Assembly (NCBI RefSeq): GCF_000739555.1
Contig: NZ_BBJN01000002.1
Location: 1-64,000, forward strand
DNA from: Halolamina rubra
GTDB taxonomy: Archaea > Halobacteriota > Halobacteria > Halobacteriales > Haloferacaceae
Direction: 5' to 3'
DNA: 64,000 nt
Made by a program: the position numbers and the translations under genes. Every line of letters begins with the position of its first letter. Position 1 is the first letter of the stretch. Under the pieces are notes generated by a model. The model ran no database searches. It had not been told where the DNA came from and saw only the letters and a list, made by a program, of their open reading frames with translations. This document shows, piece by piece, positions 26,394-34,305 of the stretch.

Positions 26394-27302
26394 ATGGCTA
26401 TCGGCGACGTGACCGCGGTCGAAGGAGCCGAGGACGTCCACTACGTCGACACCGGGATGTACGACGTGCCCGAGTACGGCTCGGTGTACGTGATCGACGG
26501 CGAGCGCACCGCCGTCGTCGACTCCGGCACCGGCGGCGACTACGAGCGGATCGCCGGCGCGCTGGACGAACTCGGCGTCGACGAACTGGACGCGGTGGTG
26601 CTCACGCACGTCCACCTCGACCACGCCGGCGGCGCCGGCCACCTGCTCGCGGCCCACCCGGACGCGCAGGCGTACATCCACGAGCGCGGCGCGCGGCACC
26701 TGATCGAGCCCGACCGGCTCGTCGCCGGCACCAAGGACGCCGTCGGCGACCAGTGGCAGTACTACGCCGAACCGGAGCCGATCCCGGACGAGCGAGTCAC
26801 CCGCCTCGCGGACGGCGACACGGTGGATCTCGGCGACCGCACGCTCGTCGCCCACGAGGCGCCGGGGCACGCCCCCCACCAGCACGTGTTCCACGACGCC
26901 GACGCGGGGATCGTGTTCACCGGCGACGCCGCGGGGCTGTACGTCCCGGCGGTGGACTCGATCCGGGAGACGACGCCGCCGCCGCAGTTCGACCTGGATC
27001 AGGCTCGCCGGGACGTGTCGACGATCGCGGACCTGGAGCCGGAGATCCTGGCGTTCTCGCACTTCGGCCCGCGGGCGTTCGACGAGGCGTTCCTGAACGG
27101 CTACAAGCGCACGCTGATGGAGTGGGTCGAGGCGGTTCGGCGGAAGCGGGCGGAACTTGGCGACGACGACGCGGTGATCCAGCACTTCGTCGAGCACGCC
27201 GACGAGATGGCCGGCGCCGAGGTGTGGGGCCAGCGGAAGGCCGAGGCGGAGGCGCGGCTGAATACGCGGGGGGTGTTGGCGTACTTGGGGGAGGAGGAGT
27301 GA
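26394..27302 (+). CDS. MBL-fold metallo-hydrolase
   Basis: 302-aa metallo-beta-lactamase fold enzyme. It has the signature THVHLDHAGGAGH (HxHxDH) near residue 75, further ligands in APGHAPHQHVF and FTGDAAGLY, and SHFGPR near the end. The C-terminal extension after the core (ETLMEW-like helices, QHFVEHADEMAGAEVWG) is typical of a haloarchaeal hydrolase group. The substrate is unknown; glyoxalase II-like thioester hydrolysis is one option. The start at ATG 26394 leaves a short CTTTCA box about 27 bases upstream. Confidence 0.8.
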   Translation: MAIGDVTAVEGAEDVHYVDTGMYDVPEYGSVYVIDGERTAVVDSGTGGDYERIAGALDELGVDELDAVVLTHVHLDHAGGAGHLLAAHPDAQAYIHERGARHLIEPDRLVAGTKDAVGDQWQYYAEPEPIPDERVTRLADGDTVDLGDRTLVAHEAPGHAPHQHVFHDADAGIVFTGDAAGLYVPAVDSIRETTPPPQFDLDQARRDVSTIADLEPEILAFSHFGPRAFDEAFLNGYKRTLMEWVEAVRRKRAELGDDDAVIQHFVEHADEMAGAEVWGQRKAEAEARLNTRGVLAYLGEEE

Positions 27303-27446
27303 GTCCCGGGAGTCAGTAAATCATCTTTCGCTTCGTTCCTGTTTGCTCTGTAAGTCACCCGCTTCCTCCTTCATAACCGGATAAAAAGTGGTTGGTCCGG
27401 CGAGTGCATCGCCTCCAGTTGGTCGCTCGTCCCGTATACTGGAAGG

Positions 27447-28025
27447 TTACCCATTCATCGCTTTGCCAACAATTGTCAGCGGTACACTATATGCACTCTC
27501 TTGTGCGTCAATTCCCGTCGTATCGATCAGGAGGCCGAGCGGTACGGATTCACCACTCTCCAGAACTGCCTTAGTTCCGTTTTCGGTTAGCAGGTTCCCG
27601 GTGTTCCTGTTGAATATTTTAACGTGGGGGAGTCCGTCTGTATCATCTTGCCGACTGTAGAGCTCAATCGTCTGCGTTCCCTGGTTCCTCGCAAAGAACA
27701 GCGGGTCTCCGTCGGTTTCGCTCCCGAATCGGTAAACTGTGTCTTCCCCGAGCCCTTCCGGATTCTCTGGGTTGGTATCTCCTGGCCCATCGAGCCTCTC
27801 TCGAAGGCCGGGGAAGCTGAAGCTCAGTTGTCCATCGTCTCTGTATGACCGATCATCAGTAGCGCTCTCTCCCTCAATTAACGCCAAGTATGCGTCGTCA
27901 TCGTCAGCAGTCTCGACGCTAACAGCGCGCTCTGCTTCGGCGCTTGAGAACGCCCCACTACCGATCAATGTACTGGCTCCAGTGGCCGTCGTGCCCAAGC
28001 CGAGTACGAATGTACGTCGTTTCAT
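27447..28025 (-). CDS. Tat-exported DUF1102-like protein (paralogue 1)
   Basis: 192-aa secreted protein. The N-terminus MKRRTFVLGLGTTATGASTLIGSGAFSS has the twin arginines and a hydrophobic region, followed by AEAERAVSVETADDDDAYLALI, the hallmark of haloarchaeal DUF1102-like proteins. The mature domain is predicted to be beta-sandwich, with LFFARNQGTQTIELYSR matching the equivalent strand in its two neighbours (FRVRNQGTNTVEI and FRIKNQGTKSVSI). It is shorter in GC and more mixed in codon use than surrounding genes. The role is unknown; cell-surface or fibre-forming (camelysin/TasA-like) behaviour is inference. Confidence 0.7.
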   Translation of the reverse strand: MKRRTFVLGLGTTATGASTLIGSGAFSSAEAERAVSVETADDDDAYLALIEGESATDDRSYRDDGQLSFSFPGLRERLDGPGDTNPENPEGLGEDTVYRFGSETDGDPLFFARNQGTQTIELYSRQDDTDGLPHVKIFNRNTGNLLTENGTKAVLESGESVPLGLLIDTTGIDAQESAYSVPLTIVGKAMNG

Positions 28026-28056
28026 AATTTGGGTGTGGGGCTTCGAAGACTCCTTT

Positions 28057-28623
28057 TTAGACCTCGTTCGCGTTGATCTCGAATGTCGGGCTCACAGAGC
28101 TAGGCGTTTCGTCCAGAGTAGCGACATTAACATAGTAATCAAGTGAATCCCCGGCATCTAATTCTGCTGCCCCCTCGTAAAATTTATTGTAGATCCCTAT
28201 TGCAAGTTCAGTTCCCTCTGGAGTAGCTGTGAAGACCGACTGCTTTCCATTCTCAGAGGTTGCTCTTCGTAGAATATCCCCGTCGGTGTCATATGCAATT
28301 TCAATCCATTGAGGGGTTATTTCGACAGTATTAGTTCCTTGGTTCCTAACGCGAAATGCCGGATCTACAGTTGTATATCCATCTTCCCCCACATTCTGGC
28401 CACCGCCACTCACGGCCTGACCAAAGTCTACTTCGAGAGTATTACTACGTTCTACGGCGTATTCACTCGCTGACTCCAAAGCAAGGTACGCTGCTGAGTC
28501 ACCAGCCACGTTAACTGTGGCAGAACGGACTGATGCAGCGCTAGTAAACGCACCAGTCCCCACAGCAGCAGCGGTACTTGCAGTCAATGCGCCCAGACCG
28601 GCGACGAAGTTACGTCGTTTCAT
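28057..28623 (-). CDS. Tat-exported DUF1102-like protein (paralogue 2)
   Basis: 188-aa secreted protein with the Tat-type N-terminus MKRRNFVAGLGALTASTAAAVGTGAFTS. It then has VRSATVNVAGDSAAYLALE, aligned with the same region of both neighbours, and FRVRNQGTNTVEITPQWIE. The C-terminal GDSLDYYVNVATLDETPSSVSPTFEINA ends in a predicted beta-strand. There is no transmembrane segment beyond the signal. It lies 31 bases downstream of... the start codon side of paralogue 1's upstream region and 5 bases from paralogue 3, so it is probably co-transcribed with paralogue 3. Confidence 0.7.
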   Translation of the reverse strand: MKRRNFVAGLGALTASTAAAVGTGAFTSAASVRSATVNVAGDSAAYLALESASEYAVERSNTLEVDFGQAVSGGGQNVGEDGYTTVDPAFRVRNQGTNTVEITPQWIEIAYDTDGDILRRATSENGKQSVFTATPEGTELAIGIYNKFYEGAAELDAGDSLDYYVNVATLDETPSSVSPTFEINANEV

Positions 28624-28628
28624 TGTTA

Positions 28629-29120
28629 TTAATTTGCGTTTGCAAGGATGGTCACGCTACCTGCGTCACCTGCGGGGCTCTCGTTAAGCGTGTCAACGGT
28701 AAGATCAACGAGTGTGCCGGTACCAACACCCAAGTTTGACGTCTGTGCCTCAAACGAGACACCATCGTCAAGAGCCGATTCGTCAATCGTGATACTGACA
28801 CTTTTCGTCCCCTGGTTCTTAATCCGAAACACACCGTTGATCTCGGTCACAGCATCTGCATTAAATCCGTCACCCTCGTGGTTCGTACCGTTATCAATCT
28901 GCTGCGAACCGAGGTCGAGGGTAAGCTGCCCAGAGGCACCGTCATCGCTGATGATGTCGTCGCGCACTGCCTCCAGTCCAAGATATGCGCTGTTGTCGCC
29001 CCCGACTTCGACGGTCACGTCACGCTCTGCTTCAACACTCTCGAACGCGCCTGTACCAATGCCCGCCGCCCCGGCGGCGACAAGCGATCCGAGCCCTGCG
29101 ATGAACTTTCGTCGATCCAT
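28629..29120 (-). CDS. Tat-exported DUF1102-like protein (paralogue 3)
   Basis: 163-aa secreted protein and probable first gene of the trio. The N-terminus MDRRKFIAGLGSLVAAGAAGIGTGAFES carries the twin arginines. VEAERDVTVEVGGDNSAYLGLEA is the shared DUF1102-like block, and INGVFRIKNQGTKSVSITIDE the shared strand pair. The start is the ATG at 29120. The upstream AT-rich stretch at 29170-29200 contains a CTTACAAAGG box on the minus strand that could be its promoter with a short leader. No SipW-type signal peptidase is adjacent. Confidence 0.7.
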   Translation of the reverse strand: MDRRKFIAGLGSLVAAGAAGIGTGAFESVEAERDVTVEVGGDNSAYLGLEAVRDDIISDDGASGQLTLDLGSQQIDNGTNHEGDGFNADAVTEINGVFRIKNQGTKSVSITIDESALDDGVSFEAQTSNLGVGTGTLVDLTVDTLNESPAGDAGSVTILANAN

Positions 29121-29492
29121 TGTCGTATTACCTCGCGCCCCCGAGCTCCCTCGGGAACGCTTCACCCGACAAATACCCCCCTTTGTAAGTAGTATTGACA
29201 CAGCTGACACGATTCAGACCGAACCAGTTAGCGACACGAAACGTCTCCCGCCCGGCCTGAGAACCGCCCGCGAACCCACAGCCCCGGTCTGACACCGCCT
29301 CAAGCGGTTCTTGAGACGACCGCCGAAACCGCTCCCGTCGGCCGTTTTCACCGCGAACCCGCCGATCGAGAAACAACCCTGAACAACTGCCCTCGCGTTG
29401 CCGAATCGGCGTCGACGCCCGCCGAATCAACCCCGAGCAACACCCCCGTGGTGTACGGAACTTTATGGTCGTTCCCGACACAGCCCCGACTC
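29121..29492. other. Intergenic region without genes between DUF1102 trio and acyl-CoA ligase
   Basis: 372 bases holding divergent promoters. On the plus strand TTTATG at 29462-29467 lies 29 bases before the ligase ATG (29493). On the minus strand an AT-rich box near 29181-29190 may serve the DUF1102 genes. No coding sequence is convincing. Confidence 0.5.
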
Positions 29493-31466
29493 ATGGATAT
29501 CCGCGACGCCGAACGGGGGTTCGATCACCCCGTCATCGAGGACGACACGCTGCCGGCGATGTTCGAGGCCAGCGCCGAGCGCAACGCCGACGAGGTGGCC
29601 CAGCGCTACAAAGGCGGGATCTACGACCGCTCGCTGGTCGCCGAGGGCGTCATCCCCGAGGCGCCCGCGGGCGAGTTCGCCGACCTGCAGTACGGGGAGA
29701 CCCAGGAGATCGTGCGCAACCTCGCGGCCGGGTTCCGCGAGCTGGGCATCGAGGCCGGCGACCGCGTGGGGCTGTTCGCCGACACCCGGATGGAGTGGGC
29801 CCAGGCCGACTTCGGCGTGCTCGCCGCCGGCGGCGTCGTCAACACCGTCTACAGCGGCTCCTCGGAGGGGCAGACCGAGTACCTGCTGGGCGACGCCGGC
29901 GCCGACGGCGTCGTCGTCGAGAACGGCGACCTGCTGCACACCGTGTTGAACGTCGAGGACGAGCTCGACCTCTCCTTCGTCGTCGTGATGGACGAGCCCG
30001 CCGACGGCAGCGGCGCCGCGGCGGCGGTCCGAGACCGCGACGACGTGCTCACCCTGGGCCAGCTCCACGACCGCGGCGCCGAGGCGTTCGACGCCGATGC
30101 CTACCAGGGCTGGCTCGACGAGCGCGATCCCGACGACCTCGCGAGCCTCGTCTACACCTCCGGCACCACCGGCCAGCCGAAGGGCGTGAAGCTCACCCAC
30201 CGCAACTTCCGGTCGAACGTGAACCAGTGCTACCGGCGCTTCGGCCCGCGGCCCGACCGCGACCCGGAGATGCCGACGACCGACACCGACACCGTCGCGC
30301 TCTCCTTCCTCCCGCTCGCGCACGTGTTCGAGCGGCTCTCGGGGCACTTCCTCATGTTCGCCTCGGGAGCGACGATCGCCTACGCCGAGAGCCCGGATAC
30401 GCTGCGGGAGGACTTCAAGCTCGTCAGGCCGACGACGTTCACGAGCGTCCCGCGCGTGTACGAGAAGCTCTACGCCGCGGTGCGCGAGCAGGCCAGCGAG
30501 TCGCCGATCAAACAGCGCATCTTCGAGTGGGCCGTCGACGTGGCCCGGGAGTACGAGCGGGCCGAGAACCCCGGCACGCTGCTCTCGCTGAAACACGACG
30601 TGGGCGACAAGCTCGTCTACTCGAGCGTCCGCGAGGCGCTGGGGGACAACGTCGACTTCTTCGTCTCCGGCGGCGGCAGCCTCTCGGAGGACCTCTGCCG
30701 GCTGTTCCACGGGATGGGGATCCCGATCCTCGAGGGGTACGGGCTCACGGAGACGGCGCCGGTGCTCACCGTCAACCCCATCGAGGACCCCAAGCCGGGC
30801 ACGATCGGCCCGCCGGTCGTCGACGTCGAGACGAAGCTCGACGAGTCCATCGGCGTGATGGGCGACGAGATCGAGGGTGAGACGGGCGAACTGCTCGTCC
30901 GCGGCCCCAACGTCACCGACGGCTACTGGGAGAAGCCCGACGAGACCGCCGACGCGTTCGACGAGGCCGACGACGGCGGCGACCCGTGGTTCCGGACCGG
31001 CGACGTGGTCGAGATCCGGCCCGACGGCTACATCGCGTTCCGCGAGCGGGCGAAACAGCTGCTGAAGCTCTCGACGGGGAAGATGGTGCCGCCGGGCCCC
31101 ATCGAGGACGCGTTCGCCGACAACGAGCTGATCGAGCAGGCGATGGTCGTCGGCGACGCCCGGAAGTTCGTCGGCGCGCTGATCGTGCCGGCGTTCGAGT
31201 CGGTCCGGGCGTGGGGGGAGCGCGAGGGGCTCGACCTCCCCGCGGACGACGAGGCGCTCTGTCACGACGACCGCGTGCGCGACCTGATCCAGTCGGAGGT
31301 CGAGGCGATCAACCAGGAGTTCGAGAGCCACGAGCAGATCAAGCAGTTCCGGCTCGTGCCCGAGGAGTTCACGCCCGAGAACGACCTGCTGACGCCGACG
31401 ATGAAGAAGAAACGCCGGAAGATCCTGGACCGCTGGAGCGACGAGGTCGAGGACCTCTACGAGTAA
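29493..31466 (+). CDS. Long-chain fatty-acid--CoA ligase (AMP-forming)
   Basis: Activates fatty or aryl acids to acyl-CoA with ATP. The 657-aa protein has the AMP-binding P-loop YTSGTTGQPKGVKLTHRN near residue 225, the A5 motif GYGLTETAPVLTVNP near 415, FRTGDVVEIRPDGYIAFRERAKQLLKLSTGKMVPP (hinge, A8), and a C-terminal lysine region TPTMKKKRRKI. Its length and the bubblegum/FAA1-like insert PHRNFRSN..PLAHVFERLSGHF suit long-chain substrates. The ATG at 29493 is chosen over one at 29448 because the TATA box would otherwise lie inside the gene. Confidence 0.88.
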   Translation: MDIRDAERGFDHPVIEDDTLPAMFEASAERNADEVAQRYKGGIYDRSLVAEGVIPEAPAGEFADLQYGETQEIVRNLAAGFRELGIEAGDRVGLFADTRMEWAQADFGVLAAGGVVNTVYSGSSEGQTEYLLGDAGADGVVVENGDLLHTVLNVEDELDLSFVVVMDEPADGSGAAAAVRDRDDVLTLGQLHDRGAEAFDADAYQGWLDERDPDDLASLVYTSGTTGQPKGVKLTHRNFRSNVNQCYRRFGPRPDRDPEMPTTDTDTVALSFLPLAHVFERLSGHFLMFASGATIAYAESPDTLREDFKLVRPTTFTSVPRVYEKLYAAVREQASESPIKQRIFEWAVDVAREYERAENPGTLLSLKHDVGDKLVYSSVREALGDNVDFFVSGGGSLSEDLCRLFHGMGIPILEGYGLTETAPVLTVNPIEDPKPGTIGPPVVDVETKLDESIGVMGDEIEGETGELLVRGPNVTDGYWEKPDETADAFDEADDGGDPWFRTGDVVEIRPDGYIAFRERAKQLLKLSTGKMVPPGPIEDAFADNELIEQAMVVGDARKFVGALIVPAFESVRAWGEREGLDLPADDEALCHDDRVRDLIQSEVEAINQEFESHEQIKQFRLVPEEFTPENDLLTPTMKKKRRKILDRWSDEVEDLYE

Positions 31467-31553
31467 TCGACCGCGGTAGCCACGTTTAAGCGGCCCCCAG
31501 CGGTTCCTACAAACGTGCAGGCGAACAGCGTCGTCGAAACCGAGGTGCCGTAG

Positions 31554-32852
31554 ATGGCCGGGAACGAGGCAGCCGTGCTCATCGCGGTCGTCGCCGGCGT
31601 CATCGGGATCGGCGTGATCGCCCAGGTGCTCTCGGACCGCTTCCGCGTGCCGAGCATCGTGTTCCTGATCGCGGCGGGGATCCTGCTCGGCCCGGAGGTG
31701 ACCGGGCTGCTCAACCCCGAGTCGTTCGGGACGCCGGCGCTGTCGGCGATCGTCGGCCTCTCGGTCGCGATCATCGTGTTCGAGGGCGCGTTCCACCTCC
31801 GGATCGACGAGATCCGGGAGGCGCCGAAGACCGCCTTCAGGCTGGTCACCGTCGGCGCGCTGATCGCGCTGGTCGGCACGGGGATCGCCGTCCACTACCT
31901 GCTGGAGGTCGGCTGGCCGGTCTCCTTCCTCGTCGGCTCGCTGCTGGTCGCGACCGGGCCGACAGTGATCGCGCCGATCCTCGACGTGGTCCCCGTCCGG
32001 GACCGCGTGGGGATCGCGCTCGACACCGAGGGGATCGTCAACGACGTGACCGCCGCCATCACCGCGGTCGTGATCTTCAACATCATCACGAGACCGGTCT
32101 CCGGCCCGACTGCGATCGTCGTCGACTTCGTCCGGCGGTTCTCCTACGGGCTGTTCGTCGGCGTCCTCGTCGCGGGGGCGCTCTACTACGCGCTCCAGTA
32201 CGTCGATCTCTCGCCGGGGAACGCGCCGCGGAACGCTCGGCTGCTGGTGCTCGCCGGCGCGCTGGTCGCCTACGCGGCCGCGAACTACCTCGCCAGCGAG
32301 GCCGGCGTCGCCGCCGTCGCCGTCGCGGGCGTGCTGCTCGGCAACGCCGACGTGCCGTACGAGGACGAGATCGCGGCGTTCAAAGGCGACATAACGCTGA
32401 TCGTGCTCTCGTTCGTGTTCATCACGCTGGCGGCGCTGCTCGACTTCGGCGTGGTGCTCGAGCTCGGGCTCCGGAAGCTGGGCGTCGTCGTCGTCGTCGC
32501 GCTGATCCTGCGGCCGCTGCTGGTGTTCGTCTCCAGCGCGGGCGACCGCTTCACCCGGGAGGAGAAGCTGTTCATGAGCTTCGTCGGCCCGCGCGGGATC
32601 ATCCCCGCGTCCGTGGCGACGCTGTTCGCGATCGAGTTCCGGAGCGAGGCCGTCGGGATGCCCGACGCCGCCAACGTGCTGGTCGGCACCGTGTTCCTGA
32701 CCATCCTGCTGACAGTCGTGTTCGAGGCGGGGCTGGCCCGCCAGATCGCAGAGAAACTCACGTCATACCCATGCGAGTCATCATCGTCGGAGGGGGGTCG
32801 GTCGGGCGCGAGCTCGCGACCCGCCTCGAAGACCGAGGCGAGAACGTCGTGA
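31554..32852 (+). CDS. Cation:proton antiporter (NhaP/CPA1-like)
   Basis: Membrane Na+ or K+/H+ exchanger. About twelve helices are predicted over residues 1-400; the conserved features are VATGPTVIAPIL, GIVNDVTAAITAVVIFNI with the ND motif of CPA1 exchangers, and FVGPRGIIPASVATLF near residue 345. The reading frame continues past AEKLTSY for 32 residues of low-complexity sequence inside the start of the TrkA gene, so the true end is uncertain. Homologues that I recall join directly to a TrkA domain at this point, which would need one more base near 32768-32770. Confidence 0.82.
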   Translation: MAGNEAAVLIAVVAGVIGIGVIAQVLSDRFRVPSIVFLIAAGILLGPEVTGLLNPESFGTPALSAIVGLSVAIIVFEGAFHLRIDEIREAPKTAFRLVTVGALIALVGTGIAVHYLLEVGWPVSFLVGSLLVATGPTVIAPILDVVPVRDRVGIALDTEGIVNDVTAAITAVVIFNIITRPVSGPTAIVVDFVRRFSYGLFVGVLVAGALYYALQYVDLSPGNAPRNARLLVLAGALVAYAAANYLASEAGVAAVAVAGVLLGNADVPYEDEIAAFKGDITLIVLSFVFITLAALLDFGVVLELGLRKLGVVVVVALILRPLLVFVSSAGDRFTREEKLFMSFVGPRGIIPASVATLFAIEFRSEAVGMPDAANVLVGTVFLTILLTVVFEAGLARQIAEKLTSYPCESSSSEGGRSGASSRPASKTEARTS

Positions 32853-33430
32853 TCGTGGAGGAGAACCAAGAGCGGATCGAGCAGGCCCGCAACGCGGGGT
32901 TCGCCGTCCACAAGGGCGACGGCTCCGACACGGAGGTGCTCCAGGCCGCGGGCGCGGACAACGCCAAGATCATCGTCGCCGCGACCGGCGACGACGACGC
33001 GAACCTGCTCATCTCCCAGCTCTCCCAGTCGAAGTTCTCGCCGGATCGCGTGATCGCCCGGACGAACAACCCCGAGAACGTCGACGCCTTCGAGGAGCTG
33101 GGCGTCCGGACCATCGCCCCCGCGATGGCCACCGCGCAGGCGATGGACGACTACATCGAGCGCCCGTCGATGGCGCGGTGGATGCAGGGGATCGGCGAGA
33201 CCGGCGACGTGCAGGAGATCGAGGTCACCGCCGACCCGCTGATCGGCCAGTCGATCCGCGAACTCGGCCCCGAACTCCCCGATGGCTGCCTGATCGGGCT
33301 AGTCGCCCGGGACGAGGAGACGTTCGTGCCCGAGGCCGACCTCACGCTCGAACGCGGCGACCGCGTCACGTTCATCGGCCGGAAGGAGTCGGTCCGCGAG
33401 GCGATGAAGTGGGCCCACCCCGAGGAGTAG
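32771..33430 (+). CDS. TrkA-family NAD-binding (RCK) protein
   Basis: 219-aa cytoplasmic regulator of K+ or Na+/H+ transport. The N-terminal RCK_N Rossmann domain is MRVIIVGGGSVGRELATRLEDRGENVVIVEENQERIEQA. A ligand-binding segment GDGSDTEVLQAAGADNAKIIVAATGDDDANLL follows. The RCK_C domain runs from VQEIEVTADPLIGQSIRELGPELPDG to GDRVTFIGRKESVREAM. It starts inside the end of the antiporter gene in another frame. Either translation is separate, or it was once fused to the antiporter. Confidence 0.85.
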   Translation: MRVIIVGGGSVGRELATRLEDRGENVVIVEENQERIEQARNAGFAVHKGDGSDTEVLQAAGADNAKIIVAATGDDDANLLISQLSQSKFSPDRVIARTNNPENVDAFEELGVRTIAPAMATAQAMDDYIERPSMARWMQGIGETGDVQEIEVTADPLIGQSIRELGPELPDGCLIGLVARDEETFVPEADLTLERGDRVTFIGRKESVREAMKWAHPEE

Positions 33431-33522
33431 CGAGGTGGGAAACCGTCGCGCTACCCGCGCGACGGAGTCGCCCGTCGGCCGATACCGACGACGGTTTCTC
33501 TCCGGAACGCCGACTCCCGGTG

Positions 33523-33915
33523 ATGGCGCTCTCCCGTCGTTCGTTCCTGCCCCTCCCGGTCGCCGTCGCGCTCGCCGGCTGTACCTCGTTGACCAACGAC
33601 GAGGTCGAGATGGCGATCGAGAACCGCAGCGGCGGCTCGCGGGACGTGACCGCGACGGCGACGCCGGTCGCGGAGTACGACGCCGACGACCCGCCCGAGC
33701 CCGACTTCGAGGGGACGGTCCCGCCCGGCTCCCGGCAGCTGATCCCCGACGTGGCGCCCTCGCCCGGCGACGGCGAGGCAGCGATCCCGGTCCGGGTTCA
33801 CGTCGTCACCGGTCCGTACGAGGACGTTCAGGAGGTCGACGTGACCGGGACGGGGACGATCGACGTGCGGATCACGCGCAACGGGCTGGAGATGTTCTTC
33901 GCGGGCCAGGACTGA
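33523..33915 (+). CDS. Small Tat-type lipoprotein
   Basis: 130-aa exported protein. The N-terminus MALSRRSFLPLPVAVALAGC has paired arginines and the lipobox LAGC, so it should be lipid-anchored outside the membrane. The mature part is a predicted all-beta domain with Thr/Val-rich strands (RDVTATATPVAEYD, VDVTGTGTIDVRITRN), similar in style to haloarchaeal DUF-type surface lipoproteins. It is monocistronic, 92 bases after the trkA gene. I do not recognise a named family. Confidence 0.6.
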   Translation: MALSRRSFLPLPVAVALAGCTSLTNDEVEMAIENRSGGSRDVTATATPVAEYDADDPPEPDFEGTVPPGSRQLIPDVAPSPGDGEAAIPVRVHVVTGPYEDVQEVDVTGTGTIDVRITRNGLEMFFAGQD

Positions 33916-34305
33916 GACGGGATCGTTTCGTCGGTGTGGCGGAACAGCGAGAACGACGTCGCCACGGCGACGTTGGTTTCGGGGCGGGATCTGTAGCGTC
34001 TGCCCGCACCGCAACAGCGTCTCGAGGATAGACCATTTGCGACCCCACCGCCCACACAGCCCTCACTGCTCGGGGGTCGCTCCGTCGCCGGCTGCTCGCG
34101 GGGGGAGGGATGGGGACTCGAAACTGTGCCGGGCCCTGTGCCCGGCAGCCTGCGGTCGCAAGTGGCCAACGATCGAGATGCTGTTGCGGGCGCCGTTCGA
34201 GCCGCTGATCACGCCCTAAGCGCAACCGGCGTCTTCCACCCCACCTCCCGCCATATCTTCCCACGGACCCGACACGGTTTTCCCGAATCACCGAGAATTC
34301 CGCCC
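33916..34305. other. Intergenic region between lipoprotein gene and serS
   Basis: 390 bases with no credible gene. It contains the MITE-like element at 34011-34187 and presumably the serS promoter near 34275-34285 (GGTTTTCCC about 27 bases before the ATG at 34306). Confidence 0.6.
34011..34187. mobile_element. MITE-like 177-bp element with 34-bp terminal inverted repeats
   Basis: The left arm at 34011-34044 and the reverse complement of the right arm at 34154-34187 align over 34 bases with about 27 identities. Shared blocks are GCAACAGC, TCTCGA, and CCA(T/C)TTGCGACC. The 109-bp centre has no ORF worth calling. The 19-bp core TTGGCCACTTGCGACCGCA recurs at 25620-25638. No transposase or clear target duplication is seen, so a mobile origin is inferred; a structured RNA or regulatory repeat is the alternative. 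Confidence 0.5.

Noticed and set aside
29463-31895. 810-codon minus-strand frame opposite the acyl-CoA ligase
   Set aside because: Shadow of a well-supported gene with all adenylation motifs on the plus strand.
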